64,000 nt of DNA from Owenia fusiformis (taxonomy: Eukaryota > Annelida > Polychaeta > Sabellida > Oweniidae): NCBI GenBank assembly GCA_903813345.2, contig CAIIXF020000010.1:34275425-34339424 (forward strand), written 5' to 3'. Shown in pieces: positions 22,801 to 32,313 of the stretch. The notes beneath the pieces were generated by a model, which was given only the letters and a program-made list of their open reading frames with translations, had not been told where the DNA came from and made no database searches. A program made the translations under genes and the position numbers. How positions within the stretch are numbered: the first letter of the stretch is position 1; each line of letters starts with the position of its first letter.

Positions 22801-24722
22801 CCCTTTGCCATATTTACCTGGGTTTTGCCTGTGTCTTGTAACTTAAGCCACTTCTCATGTATAAGCTGATTGATTCTGCCAATAGCAATATTCAAACCAT
22901 CTCTAGATACGAGAGTCATGTCTCTGTAGAACTACAAAAACAAAAGTAAGAAAAATGCAGCAACAGTTGTTTTAAATTGCAAATAGAGTAGATGAAAGTA
23001 ATATTCAATAACACATTAAATGACACTGAAAATACCAGAAGTTCAATTGATTAATTCCCTATGTCAAAGGTGTTACTTAAAAAAATCTCCCAAATTAAAA
23101 CTATATTGATATGATCATGTAGATTAATTGAATTTTAAATTTGAAAATGTGCGAGTAGTTATTTTCAATTTGTGAGTCATACTGATTGATTACTGTATAT
23201 CCGAGTCAATTATGTAGGTTCGGCTATTATGAATTAAAACTATTTTAGGATTACTATGAGATACAGATATTGACTCATAAGGGCAAAATATGAACAATAA
23301 CTTACCCTCTGAGCAACTTTCTGATCAGAAAGAGCTCCATATAACAGTCCATGCTGAACTTCTTCATGCTGTTTTGCTCCCCGTGCAATCTGAAATAGGC
23401 AGAATATGGTGTAAAATAGGCAGAATATGGTGTGAAATAGGCAGAATATGGTGTGAAATAGGCATTATAATGTAAATAGGCAGAGTATGGTGTGAAAAGG
23501 GCAAAATATGATGTAAAATAGGCAGAATGTGAAATAGACAAGATATGGTGTGAAATAGGCAGAAAATGGTCATGGTGTGACAAATAACTTTAAATTCAAA
23601 TAATTAAAAAAAACATTAATTCAATAACAGATATGAGAAAGGACTAGAAATTATATGTTTGATGATTCAAGAGGTAACAGAAAGTCATCATATACTCACA
23701 TATGCATTCAATATGTCATGTGTTTCTCGTTCAGTCTTTCCCGTAATCATCCCATTTACGATACCATAGCACCTACTCAACCTCTGAAAGAGACACAAAA
23801 AGGATCACAATTAAGGTTCAAATCATTGATTGTCAGCCCATCTGTGTTGACTTCAGTAGTCTTAATGGCTCAGGGGTAGAGAATCAGACACTGATCTGGA
23901 AGGTTCTGGGTTCGATTCCTGCATTGGGCAAAGGATTTGGCACTCCTTTTTGAGTCTGTATCTGGTTTGTTACACTATAGCTTCCCAGAGGCGCCCTTTG
24001 GTAGTTACAGCACAATCCATGTCAATAACACAATGTAATAATGTTATCATTGACACAATCCCTGTCAATAACACAACATATCAATGACACAATCTGTGCC
24101 AAATAAACAACATAATGTCAATCCCATTGATTTGTGTTTTAAATAATGCGTGAAATGTTGTTCAAAATGGTAACGATTAATCTTCTAGTGACTTTGTTAT
24201 TGTTTGACTCAGGACCGGACCTAGATTGTGCTATTTCAAAAATGTATCTGTCGGTGATCAGATGTATCAGATATTGTTTTGATTGAAATTGAATCATTCT
24301 TTAGCAATGTTGGTTTTAAGATAAACTTAAAATCAATTCATTCTTGCAGTGAGACAGAGTCAAAAACAGAGCCGAGATCTGTGATTGTTCTCCACACAAT
24401 CAGCTGATTGTGATATTGTGATCCGCTCACAAAGCGGAGGAGGAAGTATATAACTTCTCTAAAGACATCTACACAGGACAAAAACGTTACAAACGATAAT
24501 CATACCAGCATTTCGACCATTGCAGTTCGTTACTTATAAGACTTAAAAAACTCAATGTCGACAGCTCAACCAATATTTGACCTAGATTCCCACCAAATTC
24601 GTGGGCGATCGTTGTTTCCAATGGCATAATAAAACGTATATTTTTACCTCATCTAGCTCATCTTTAGGGTCAAATGGGGTATTGTTGAAAAGAGTAGATG
24701 TTCCGATTTTCTTGTTGTCCAT
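10803..24722 (-). CDS. INTS3: Integrator complex subunit 3 (SOSS-A), complete, 27 coding exons
   Basis: Integrator/SOSS scaffold: a helical-repeat nuclear protein that acts in snRNA 3' processing and transcription attenuation, and binds SSB and INIP in DNA repair. Exons, 5' to 3': 24648-24722, 23700-23783, 23306-23389, 22818-22931, 22191-22484, 21651-21780, 21143-21288, 20508-20651, 20186-20273, 19769-19848, 19343-19434, 18951-19042, 18414-18611, 18006-18138, 17419-17476, 16559-16665, 16034-16078, 15563-15682, 15146-15236, 14740-14799, 14334-14478, 13972-14134, 13111-13284, 12260-12345, 11852-11924, 11352-11526, 10803-10871. All junctions are GT-AG and in phase; the sum is 3120 nt (1039 aa), close to human (about 1043). 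Diagnostic blocks: [77 protein letters not shown]. An acidic linker spans residues 475-541; the basic tail is KPRPKKRKK then DDDSD. The start is the only in-frame ATG before DPKDELDE; the frame is open upstream from a TTG. Confidence 0.96.
11568..11700. mobile_element. Short CAGGGTGG-ended MITE in an INTS3 intron
   Basis: CAGGGTGG at 11568 is inverted as CCACCCTG ending at 11700, each followed inward by an A- or T-rich stretch. About 133 bp, no ORF, in the intron just 5' of INTS3 exon 26. Confidence 0.45.
12886..13070. mobile_element. piggyBac-type MITE
   Basis: A 185-bp element whose ends CCCTTAAATGATCAA and TTGATCATTTAAGGG are near-perfect inverted repeats. It is flanked by TTAA (12882-12885) and TTAG (13071-13074). 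A TTAA target and CCC-beginning termini are the hallmarks of the piggyBac superfamily. Lies in an INTS3 intron. Confidence 0.7.
14635..14721. mobile_element. 87-bp hAT-type micro-MITE
   Basis: TAGAGAAGGGTCGGTCACGG at the left is inverted at the right (CCGTGACTGACCTTTCTCTA), leaving a loop of about 35 bp. Perfect 8-bp direct repeats ATGCAAAA flank it (14627-14634 and 14722-14729). A TAGAG terminus plus an 8-bp target duplication indicates hAT. It ends 18 bp from the exon 20 donor of INTS3. Confidence 0.8.
15298..15328. repeat. (ATTGT)n microsatellite
   Basis: Six ATTGT units in an INTS3 intron, followed by a single divergent copy of the dispersed sequence (ACATGCAAAATGTCA) also found at the edge of the 48 kb minisatellite. 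Confidence 0.85.
16082..16142 (-). repeat. Dispersed copy of the INTS3 exon-10 donor-side segment
   Basis: On the minus strand, GGTAAGCTGTAGTATTGTAC continuing through ACCTTGTTTAA to TAGACATCTTGTT parallels the sequence starting at the exon 10 donor (19768 leftward) at roughly 80 percent by eye. It lies immediately 5' of the exon 17 acceptor. Confidence 0.5.
16208..16365. repeat. Minisatellite, about 33-bp unit, five copies
   Basis: Repeated unit GTGTCAGCTTCACCATTTCT plus an ATTTAA spacer, in the intron between INTS3 exons 16 and 17. Copies differ at several positions. Confidence 0.8.
19690..19770 (-). repeat. Duplicated 5' splice site segment of INTS3 exon 10
   Basis: On the minus strand the exon end TAGACTTCTTGTGTAGG with its gtaagtaatag is followed about 75 bp downstream by a diverged copy, TAGACTTCATGTTTAAGG then ttaaagtaatag. 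The duplicated unit therefore includes the last exon bases and the donor. Confidence 0.6.
21030..21142 (-). repeat. 21-bp minisatellite starting at the INTS3 exon 7 donor
   Basis: On the minus strand the intron opens GTAAAAATTGATAACATTTG, and this unit repeats about five times, each beginning GTAAAAAA or GTGAAAAA. The functional donor is the first base of the first unit. Confidence 0.85.
21455..21532. mobile_element. Short hairpin element
   Basis: AGGGCTAGGCACAAA and TTTGTGCCTAGCCCT are perfect 15-bp inverted ends around a 48-bp middle. Probably a micro-MITE; no target duplication recognised. Confidence 0.55.
22655..22830 (-). repeat. Minisatellite spanning the INTS3 exon 4 donor
   Basis: On the minus strand, units of about 20-22 bp containing TATGGCAAAACCCAG or variants repeat about eight times. 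The exon end GGCAAAACCCAG with its donor gtaaat recurs exactly at 22757-22774, 55 nt into the intron. Confidence 0.85.
23393..23580 (-). repeat. Minisatellite forming the INTS3 exon 3 acceptor tract
   Basis: On the minus strand the unit CACACCATATTCTGCCTATTT recurs about seven times with variation, and the last copy supplies the acceptor TGCCTATTTCAG. Confidence 0.85.
23860..24010 (+). mobile_element. tRNA-derived SINE
   Basis: A tRNA-like head contains an A box (TGGCTCAGGGGTAGAG, about 23873-23888) and a perfect B box (GGTTCGATTCC, about 23913-23923), with spacing appropriate for RNA polymerase III. A non-tRNA body (GAGGCGCCCTTTGG and beyond) follows. There is no good acceptor stem, so this is a SINE rather than a tRNA gene. 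It lies in INTS3 intron 1, antisense to the gene. The 3' boundary is uncertain. Confidence 0.7.
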
Positions 24723-25313
24723 AATTTGGATAAAACAAGTCCTATTTACGGGAGAAATTTGTAAAATATTTTGTAAACACTCCGAGAAGTTTTCATTTAC
24801 ATGGTCCCTCGCCAATTCTGGCGCAGTAACATAGATACTTTGCAATTAGTTCAAAAGTAGTTCTCTGTGGAATCAAAAATTATTGATCGAGACATTTTTA
24901 TAATTATTTCGAATAAAATAATATATTTTATATACCAAAACGTATTTAATGTGATCTATTTAGATGATCTATTTCCTAGATAATTCCTCATATGGGAAAA
25001 CTTTATTTTTAGCGCAATAATCAGTTTGTGATACATCTTGCCGCAAGTGAACAAGGTCGGGCCAATTTACGACCAGGGGTACAATTACTCCCGGGAAATC
25101 CTTCGACCACCATGTTGCCCACATGACACAACCCTCAAGTTTGATGCCCGATCATTTTTTCAATTTTTTATTTTTGCGCAAAATTCGTTTTGCACCTTCA
25201 TTCCAAGATACCCGGGTTTAGCGCGCGCGTACTATAACGTCACTATAGCAACGTTTTGACCTTGAACTAACACGATAGAGGAACGCGCTGCAGTGTCTGA
25301 ACGGGTCACGACA
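24723..25313. promoter_or_regulatory. INTS3 upstream region, possible bidirectional promoter
   Basis: A 590-bp gap between the INTS3 ATG and the ATG of a possible divergent transcript. Its right part is the most CpG-rich stretch nearby (GCGCGCGCGTAC near 25220) and carries an ACGTCA half-CRE followed by a TAGCAACG motif. No TATA box assigned. Inference from position and composition only. Confidence 0.35.
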
Positions 25314-27456
25314 ATGCAGCCTTTTTGCACGTTTCATGGACAATCTTCGGTATTATTAAGGTAAGTTTAAAACGAGGAATGCCACTGGAATCCTGAGATT
25401 CACAGCTTTGACGTGGTAAGAAAAAGGATCCATAAATATTGCGATTTCTTACTGATCGAGACTCTCAAACTTTGATGAATAAAAACAGGTGCTTTTCCTG
25501 AGACCCAGCGTCTTCTTAATTTTCAGTACTTTGCTAGAAGGTTAGAGATTTTTTCTTTGGTACACATTTGGAGCACATAACAGGTGTACATTTGAGCAAC
25601 TTTGAAAATTATTCATCAAATTTTGACGGAATTATCAACCAAAGTGTTGGTGGATTTTGGTGTCATTTGCAGTTCAAATTGTTAGTTTTCAGCGTCTCTA
25701 GATAAGGGATTATGAGGAAAAGTTGTGAAAAGCTTATTTGTGAGGGTTCATGAATACAGGTCAATGTGTGTGTAATATCTAAGCATAACTCCTGGTAGAT
25801 TTTCTCATCCATCGCCATTTGTACCCCCCGAGACCTCAAATGTGGGTCCCTAGTCCAGTTCGAATTGTTCGATTTCCTTATATGGTGTTTAGACACCATA
25901 TGAACGATTATTTCCGAAGGTTCATATATTCAGCTTAATGTGTGTTAAATAGCTAAGCATAACTCCTGATAGATTTTCTCATCCATGGCCATTTGTACCC
26001 CCGAGACCTCAAATGTGGGTCCCAAGTCCAATTCGGATAGTTCGATTTCATTATATGGTGTTTATACACCATATGAAAGATTATTTCTGAAGGTTCATAT
26101 ATTCAGCTTAATGTGTGTGTAATATCTAAGCATAACTCCTGGTAGATTTTCTCATCCATGGCCATTTGTACCCCCCGAGACCTCAAATGTGGGTCCCTAG
26201 TCCAATTCGGATAGTTCGATTTTATTATATGGTGTTTATACACCATATGAAAGATTATTTCTGAAGGTTCAATCATATATTCAGCTTAATGTGTGTTAAC
26301 TAGCTAAGCATAACTCCTGGTAGATTTTCTGATCCATCGCCAGTTTTACCCCTGAGACCTCAAATGTGAGTCCCTAGTCCAATTCGGATAGTTAGATTTC
26401 CTTATATGGTGTTTATACACCATATGGAAGATTATTTCTGAAGGTTCATATATTCAGCTTAATGTGTGTTAAATAGCTAAGCATAACTCCTGGTAGATTT
26501 TCTCATCCATGGCCATTTGTACCCCACGAGACCTCAAATGTGGGTCCCTAGTCCAATTCGGATAGTTCGATTTCATTATATGGTGTTTATACACCATATG
26601 AAAGATTATTTCTGAAGGTTCATATGTTCATCTTAATGTGTGTTAAATAGCTAAGCATAACTCCTGGTATATTTTCTGATCCATCGCCAGTTTTACCCCT
26701 GAGACCTCAAATGTGGGTCCCTAATCCATGTAATCTGGTTTGGATTGTTCGATTTCCTTAAATGGTGTTCAGACACCACTTGAAAAGTTTATTTCTGAAG
26801 GTTCATATAATCAGCTTAGTATGTGTGTATTAGCTAAGCATAACTCCTAGTATATTTTCTCACCTATCGCCATTTGTACCCCCGAGATCTCAAATGTGGG
26901 TCCCAGACTCCCCAGTCTGGTTTGGATTGTTCGATTTCCTTATATGGTGTTCAGAGTTCAGACATGCACCACTTGAAAAGTTTATTTCTGAAGGTTCATG
27001 TATTCAGCTTAATGTGTATGTAATAGCTAAGATAAACTCCAAGTAGATTTTCTCATCCATCAACATTTGTACCCCCAAGACCTCAAATGTGGGTCTGTAG
27101 TCCGGTTCGGATTATTTGAATTCCTTATATGGCGTTTAAATACCACATGAAAAGATATAATAATACAATATATGACAATACATGTATTATATGATCTCAA
27201 GCTCATTTTGTTTACCAGTTCACTAGTTTTATTTTGTATTTTATTGGGTCTAAATTGATGGGTGCAACATTGATGGGTGCAACATTCATTCAAATTACAC
27301 ATATAAAAGCTTTTTATACCTTCTAAATGATCAATATTATTCATTATCAATAATGTACACTTATTTTCTTCCAGCTACCGAGTGAGAATGGACATGACTA
27401 GCAACCATGCCTCTTTACCTGTTGACTCCATCTTTGAATGTTATGCCAATGATTGA
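25314..27456 (+). other. Possible divergent spliced transcript with a 42-codon ORF
   Basis: An ATG at 25314 opens a frame ending at a strong donor (25360, then gtaagt). A good acceptor (ttttcttccag) precedes 27375, and the join continues in phase to a TGA at 27454-27456. The ORF starts MQPFCTFHGQSSVLL and ends IFECYAND. Exon 2 would end at 27491 (gtatgt). Further exon-like intervals are 28606-28727 and one beginning at 29795, both untranslated if used. No family recognised. It may be a lncRNA sharing the INTS3 promoter, or chance splice motifs. Confidence 0.22.
25660..27140. repeat. 174-bp satellite, eight copies
   Basis: AGACCTCAAATGTGGGTCCC recurs at 25831, 26004, 26178, 26355, 26529, 26702, 26885 (as AGATCT) and 27078. 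Spacing is 173-177 bp and looser at the right end. Each unit includes a palindrome of the type ATGGTGTTTATACACCAT. No coding potential. Confidence 0.92.
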
Positions 27457-27523
27457 GATCTGCCATGTTGCAGAAAAATGTGATTTTCGAGGTATGTACA
27501 CAATGTTAGATAAATCGAATGTA

Positions 27524-27657
27524 CAGAGTGTCAAATAAATATGATAGATAGTTTTACTGTGCTAAGGAACAATTCAGATATCATGCAGACAAAAAAGTTA
27601 CCCAACATTATGTGGATCATAAAGTTAAGGGGGAGAACATATTTATTTGATACCCTG
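27524..27657. mobile_element. TA-flanked MITE, about 134 bp
   Basis: CAGAGTGTCAAATAAATATG at the left is inverted at the right as CATATTTATTTGATACCCTG. TA dinucleotides flank it (27522-27523 and 27658-27659). Mariner-type termini; no ORF. Confidence 0.75.
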
Positions 27658-27659
27658 TA

Positions 27660-28283
27660 CAGGGTGTCCCGAAAGTATGGGGGCCCCCTAGGCGGACATA
27701 TACCAATGTCTTCATAGTATGTGTCATATATCATTTTAAAGCTTATCCAAACTTACATTAATTTGCCAAGTATCATGGTTCAACTCACAAAAGGTAAATA
27801 GTTACAGGCATTTCAAAACTAAGTGTTTAGCTAAACATATAGTTCATTTCAGTATCCTGGTAACAGCCCTGACCTGAATATGACCAAAAATATGAGAGCT
27901 ATTGTCGACAAAAGGATGGATATTGAGTTCTAAAAAGAGGAAGTTGGGGGTAGATACTCCAGGGAAACTCTTCTAGAATGCTTTAAAAAAGTTTTATGAG
28001 GATAAAAAAATGCCAAATCCCTATTTGAAGCACGTTTAAGGTCATATATGGAAAGCATTGCTGCCATTAACATGGCTTAGGGACTCCGGGAGACACACTG
28101 ACTATTATTTTGGTGTAAAACTGACTTTAATTTTTTTAAAACTTTTTCCCATTTTGAGTTCAACCGTGATACTTGGCAGATTGGTGTAATTTTGGATGAT
28201 CTTTCAAATGATATATGGCACATACTATGGAGACATTGAAAAATGTCTGCCTAGGGGGGCCCCCATACTTTCTGGACACCCTG
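27660..28283 (+). mobile_element. Decayed Tc1/mariner-type transposon
   Basis: The ends CAGGGTGTCCCGAAAGTATG and CATACTTTCTGGACACCCTG are inverted, each followed inward by a GGGGGCCCCC(C)TAGG block, with TA on both sides (27658-27659, 28284-28285). Internally about 27852-27905 reads YPGNSPDLNMTKNMRAIVDK, a decayed form of the mariner transposase motif around the last catalytic acid (SPDLNPIEN). The rest is broken by stops and most of the gene is missing. An internally deleted, inactive copy. Confidence 0.8.
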
Positions 28284-28285
28284 TA

Positions 28286-30041
28286 TATTAAATGCCCATA
28301 TAAAGTTCCAGTCACTTTGGCTTAGAGCTTAGGCTTTATTATGCGTGTAGTACTCCAATAGTAGACCAATGTTTTCGAAATGCGGTATGTGAGGCCTTTC
28401 AATTTAATTTCAAGAAGACTTACTAAATACATGTACTAAATCCTGCTCTTGTGTATGTTTCATGAGATTTTATCCAAATTTTGGACAGATTTTGTTTTTT
28501 CTACTGTGACACCTGAATACTGCCACAACATCATTATTAAATATTATTTGTATACATTTACTAGTAGAATATGTAATTTCTTATATCAAATTCAATTTAT
28601 TTCAGTAATGCTGACATCTACGTGCGTACTCTATACATCTGTGTGAGTGGGAATGTATGAGACTGACTCCTGAGGGAAATGCCACTGTTGTAGAGCTGCA
28701 TCTCAGTCTTCTACTGACTACTATGCGGTAATTTCAAGCTTATATTTTATTTGACAAGATGGCATCTCTTGGACTCCAAAGCTGTTTGAAGCTATGAAAC
28801 TTGATAATATTGTATAATTTAAAAATAAGAACATGAACACTCCTTGTAATCATCGGTAGAATTTTGGTCAATAATGATGTTTTACTTATATAACCAAGCT
28901 TAACTGAGATTTTAAATGGCAAACAATGCAATTATATGCTCCAGAAGAGGAAATAATGGAAATGTATTCAATATATTACGGGTTATGGAAAAATTTCAAT
29001 TGATTTTCTTTGCAAATATCAATGTCTCTAACAATCTATTTAATAACAAACTGCAATGCATAAAAATAGATTCTATGATTATTTTAAAGCTATACAATGA
29101 TAACAAACAACCCCGATACTTTTTCTTGGTATATAAAAACCTAAAAATGTTGATTAAGCAATATAATATTATGAAACAAGTTCAACACATCTAGAAATTA
29201 TCATAGAGTCACCAATAGCCATTCATATTTTAGGAATCATTTTGTTGGAAATTCTATTATCTTCCTAATGATATATAATTTATGGATTTATGGAACACAT
29301 CAGCAGATATTACAAAATCAAAATCAAAAATGTGGACTTTTTTGGTCTACCCTGTACATGTGTGAGATGTGTACTATATTTACGAGTGTGCCATAAAACT
29401 ATTTTAAATCCTGTAACTTCAATTTTGTACCTGTAATGTGTACTAGGCCTGAGGAATGAACCAAGTCAGCTGCTAATGCTGACACACCATCCTTAATAAA
29501 TGTTCTTATTTAGAATATATAATTTCTAATATTAAATTGAATTAATTTCCCAGCAAATTATTTAAAGCTATAAAATATGTAATAAAATACTGATGATTAC
29601 AAGGAACTTCATGTTTTGATTTTTTTAACCATAAATATAAAGGGGCTACCGCTAAAAATCACTAAAAACAATAATTTCTAGATTATATTTAATAAATTAA
29701 ATGAAAAATCTTGGTCTGTTTTACTTGGTCTTCCAATATTTTCTATGACTTTCTTTTACCCTACATGTGTTAAATAATCCTCATTTGCTTTCAGATAACA
29801 ACACATTATGCTCCATTATCCCTCATCGCTCAGGTATCAGGGAACTGGGGAATGAATAGATGACAGGAATCTCCCGAAAATCAAGAAGAAACATATTCAC
29901 AGTATCTTCCTAAATACACCTTGGATAAAAAAATATCATCTACTAGTGTAGTATATGTAACACTTGGACTTAGAACAATATGAATTAAAATAAACATCAA
30001 AGTGACAAAGAAGAAACGTAGAACTGAAAAAAGAGCTCTAA
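28286..30041. other. Intergenic stretch, no gene established
   Basis: AT-rich. Contains two exon-like intervals (28606-28727; from 29795) noted under the possible divergent transcript, and a CCTGTA-type transposon end near 29350. Open frames are short and low-complexity. Confidence 0.35.
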
Positions 30042-31780
30042 TACAGGGTGAGCCAAAAAAGGTAACCAAAACAAATCTCAATAACTCAGTCACCTTGCAT
30101 GGGTTTAGTGTCATATTTTGCACAACAAGCCTTGTCCAATGTATTAGTATACCAAGTTTTCAGTGGTTATCCCATCGAACAAAGTTCGGAGGGATATAGG
30201 GAGCGCCTCCGTCCATCTGTCCGTCCGTCCGTCCGTCCGGGCAATAACTCAAATACCGTTGGCCCGATTTTGTTCATATTTTGTACACATATACCCTATG
30301 GGAGTAGAATGTCTGCTTGAAAGCCGATTTTCAAAATGGCGGCCATTTTAGTGCCGAATTTACAGTAATTTAGGTGCAATATGTAAAATTTTAAAAAATG
30401 GCCACCATTTAAACGTATTTTACTATAACTCAAAAAGTAGTGGAGCCATTTTGTTCATATTTGGTATGTGAATACTATAAGCATGACACACTGTCCTATG
30501 ACACTTTTGGTAGATGGTGGCCATTTTGAAAAATGGCCACCATTTTAACGTATTTTACTATTACTCGAAAAGTAGTAAAGCGATTTTGTTCATATTTGGT
30601 ATGTGAATACTATAAGCATGGCACACTGTTAAATGACACTTTTGGTAGAAGGCGGCCATTTTTCAAAATGGCCGCCATTTTAACGTATTTTACTATAACT
30701 CGAAAAGAAGTGGAGCGATTTTGTTAATATTTGGTATGTGAATACTATAAGCATGACAAACTGTCCTATGACACTTTTGGTAGAAGGCGGTCATTTTTCA
30801 AAATGGCCGCCATTTTAACATATTTTACTATAACTCGAAAAGCAGTGGAGCGATTTTGTTTATATTTGGTATGTGAATACTATATCAAACATTCTGAAAG
30901 AAAACGTTGGACAGTTGATTATTACATTATAAAGACACTCTTGAAAGAACCAATGTCCTATAAAACATAAACAGTATTCATCCATTTAAAATGGAAGCTT
31001 TTTATTTAATTGTGTGATGTTACCAAATGTAAATATGTTTGTAAAACCACTCTGTTTAAATACAGGTAAATAAATAATTAAATTAAATATAAGCACGGCA
31101 CACTGTCTAATGGTAGAAGGTGGCCATTTTGAAAAATGGCCACCATTTTAAAGTATTACTATAACTTGAAAAGTAGTGGAGTGATTTTGTTCATATTTGG
31201 TATGTGAATACTATAAGTATGGCACATGGTCTAATGACACTTTTGGTAGAAGGCGGCCATTTTGAAAAATGGCTGCCATTTTTGCTATATACTTTGTTTG
31301 TAAAAATGCCATCCATGGGTGTTCGGTGGTATTCGCTACGCTTTGGCGTTGCCGTTGTTCTGGTTGTATCTCTAGTGGTCATGATTTTATGGCCATTTTA
31401 CAAAACATGCCATAAAATATGGGCGTCAAGTCTGGAGGCCATCTTGAACGTATTGGGCGTAGTCTTGTTCACAACACAAGCATAAACATTTTGTGTTATG
31501 GCTCTCATCTTCCTTCTTATCTCTTGTTTCAATGTTTCAAGGGTTGTTAGTGTAGAAAAAATAGACCCAAAGATAAAAAGCTGGTGGGATTTATGTCCAG
31601 TCAGTCATTTCGGCATTTGGACCATGTTTTGTAGATGACCATAAAATCGTGACTCTAAGGGACAGACCAATGACATTGATTAAGGTTTAGTTGTGCCAAA
31701 TATGATTTTGAACCCATGCTGAATGACTGAGTTATTTACATACATTTGTTTGGGTTACCTTTTTTTGGCTCACTCTGTAT
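30042..31780 (+). mobile_element. TIR element (copy 2), interrupted by a nested element
   Basis: Starts TA-CAGGGTGAGCCAAAAAA and ends TTTTTTGGCTCACTCTG-TA, matching the family at 4645-5200. The left 120 bp and the right 400 bp align with that copy. The break point falls where copy 1 has uninterrupted sequence near 4770-4785, and 30169-31377 is inserted there. Confidence 0.7.
30169..31377 (+). mobile_element. Element with CGGCCATTTT tandem core (copy 2), nested
   Basis: Begins ATCCCATCGAAC, then a (GTCC)n tract, then about six units of 115-130 bp with GGCCGCCATTTT and ATATTTGGTATGTGAATACT. Near the end is the degraded inverted match GTTCGGTGGTAT (31321-31332). The last shared sequence with copy 1 is GCCGTTGTTCTGGTT. 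About 190 bp of unrelated AT-rich sequence interrupts the array near 30893-31085. Confidence 0.7.
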
Positions 31781-32313
31781 GTAATAATCTTAGTTTTCCT
31801 TGAATAAAGTGTGAGATACATATGCAACCCAAATATATTCTAGAATTGAAACAATATAAGTAAAGATTGTTTGTTGCTTGATCTGATTCTACCTTTACCT
31901 ATGTGAGGAATAATCAAAATAAAGAAAAATAAAGAAGTGGAACTTTAACCTTAAAAACTTGTAAAATGATTGTTTTTACACTTACATCATTATAACAGAG
32001 ATATAGTGACAATGACAACTGACAAGATAGTAAAATCAGCTTGTAAAATCAGATGATAATCAAAACCAAAGTGCTGCCAAGACTTACACTCCCCTTCAAA
32101 AGTTTGGCTTTAATTTGAACAACTGCTTGGGCTGGAAATCTAAACTGATATAATTTCCTAGTATAACTTCATTTTTTCTCATTTTATATACAAAAGATTG
32201 AAAATCGATGGCAAATTAAATTCATTTTTAAAAATTGTCATCCAGATGTAAACCAAAAATGTTTTAACAAACTTTATTTTTTAAAAAAAATTGATATAAT
32301 TTTTCAGGTTTTT

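Noticed and set aside
23866-23936. Functional tRNA gene
   Set aside because: A and B boxes are good but acceptor and anticodon stems do not pair, and a SINE-like body follows.
24723-24845. N-terminal extension of INTS3 to 24845
   Set aside because: The open frame upstream of 24722 begins only with TTG; the first ATG is at 24722 and gives the expected N-terminal length.
30533-30970. Repeating peptide frames with MAAILTYFTITRK
   Set aside because: By-product of tandem units in the CGGCCATTTT element; the opposite-strand copy at 2731-2931 shows the same and neither has gene context.
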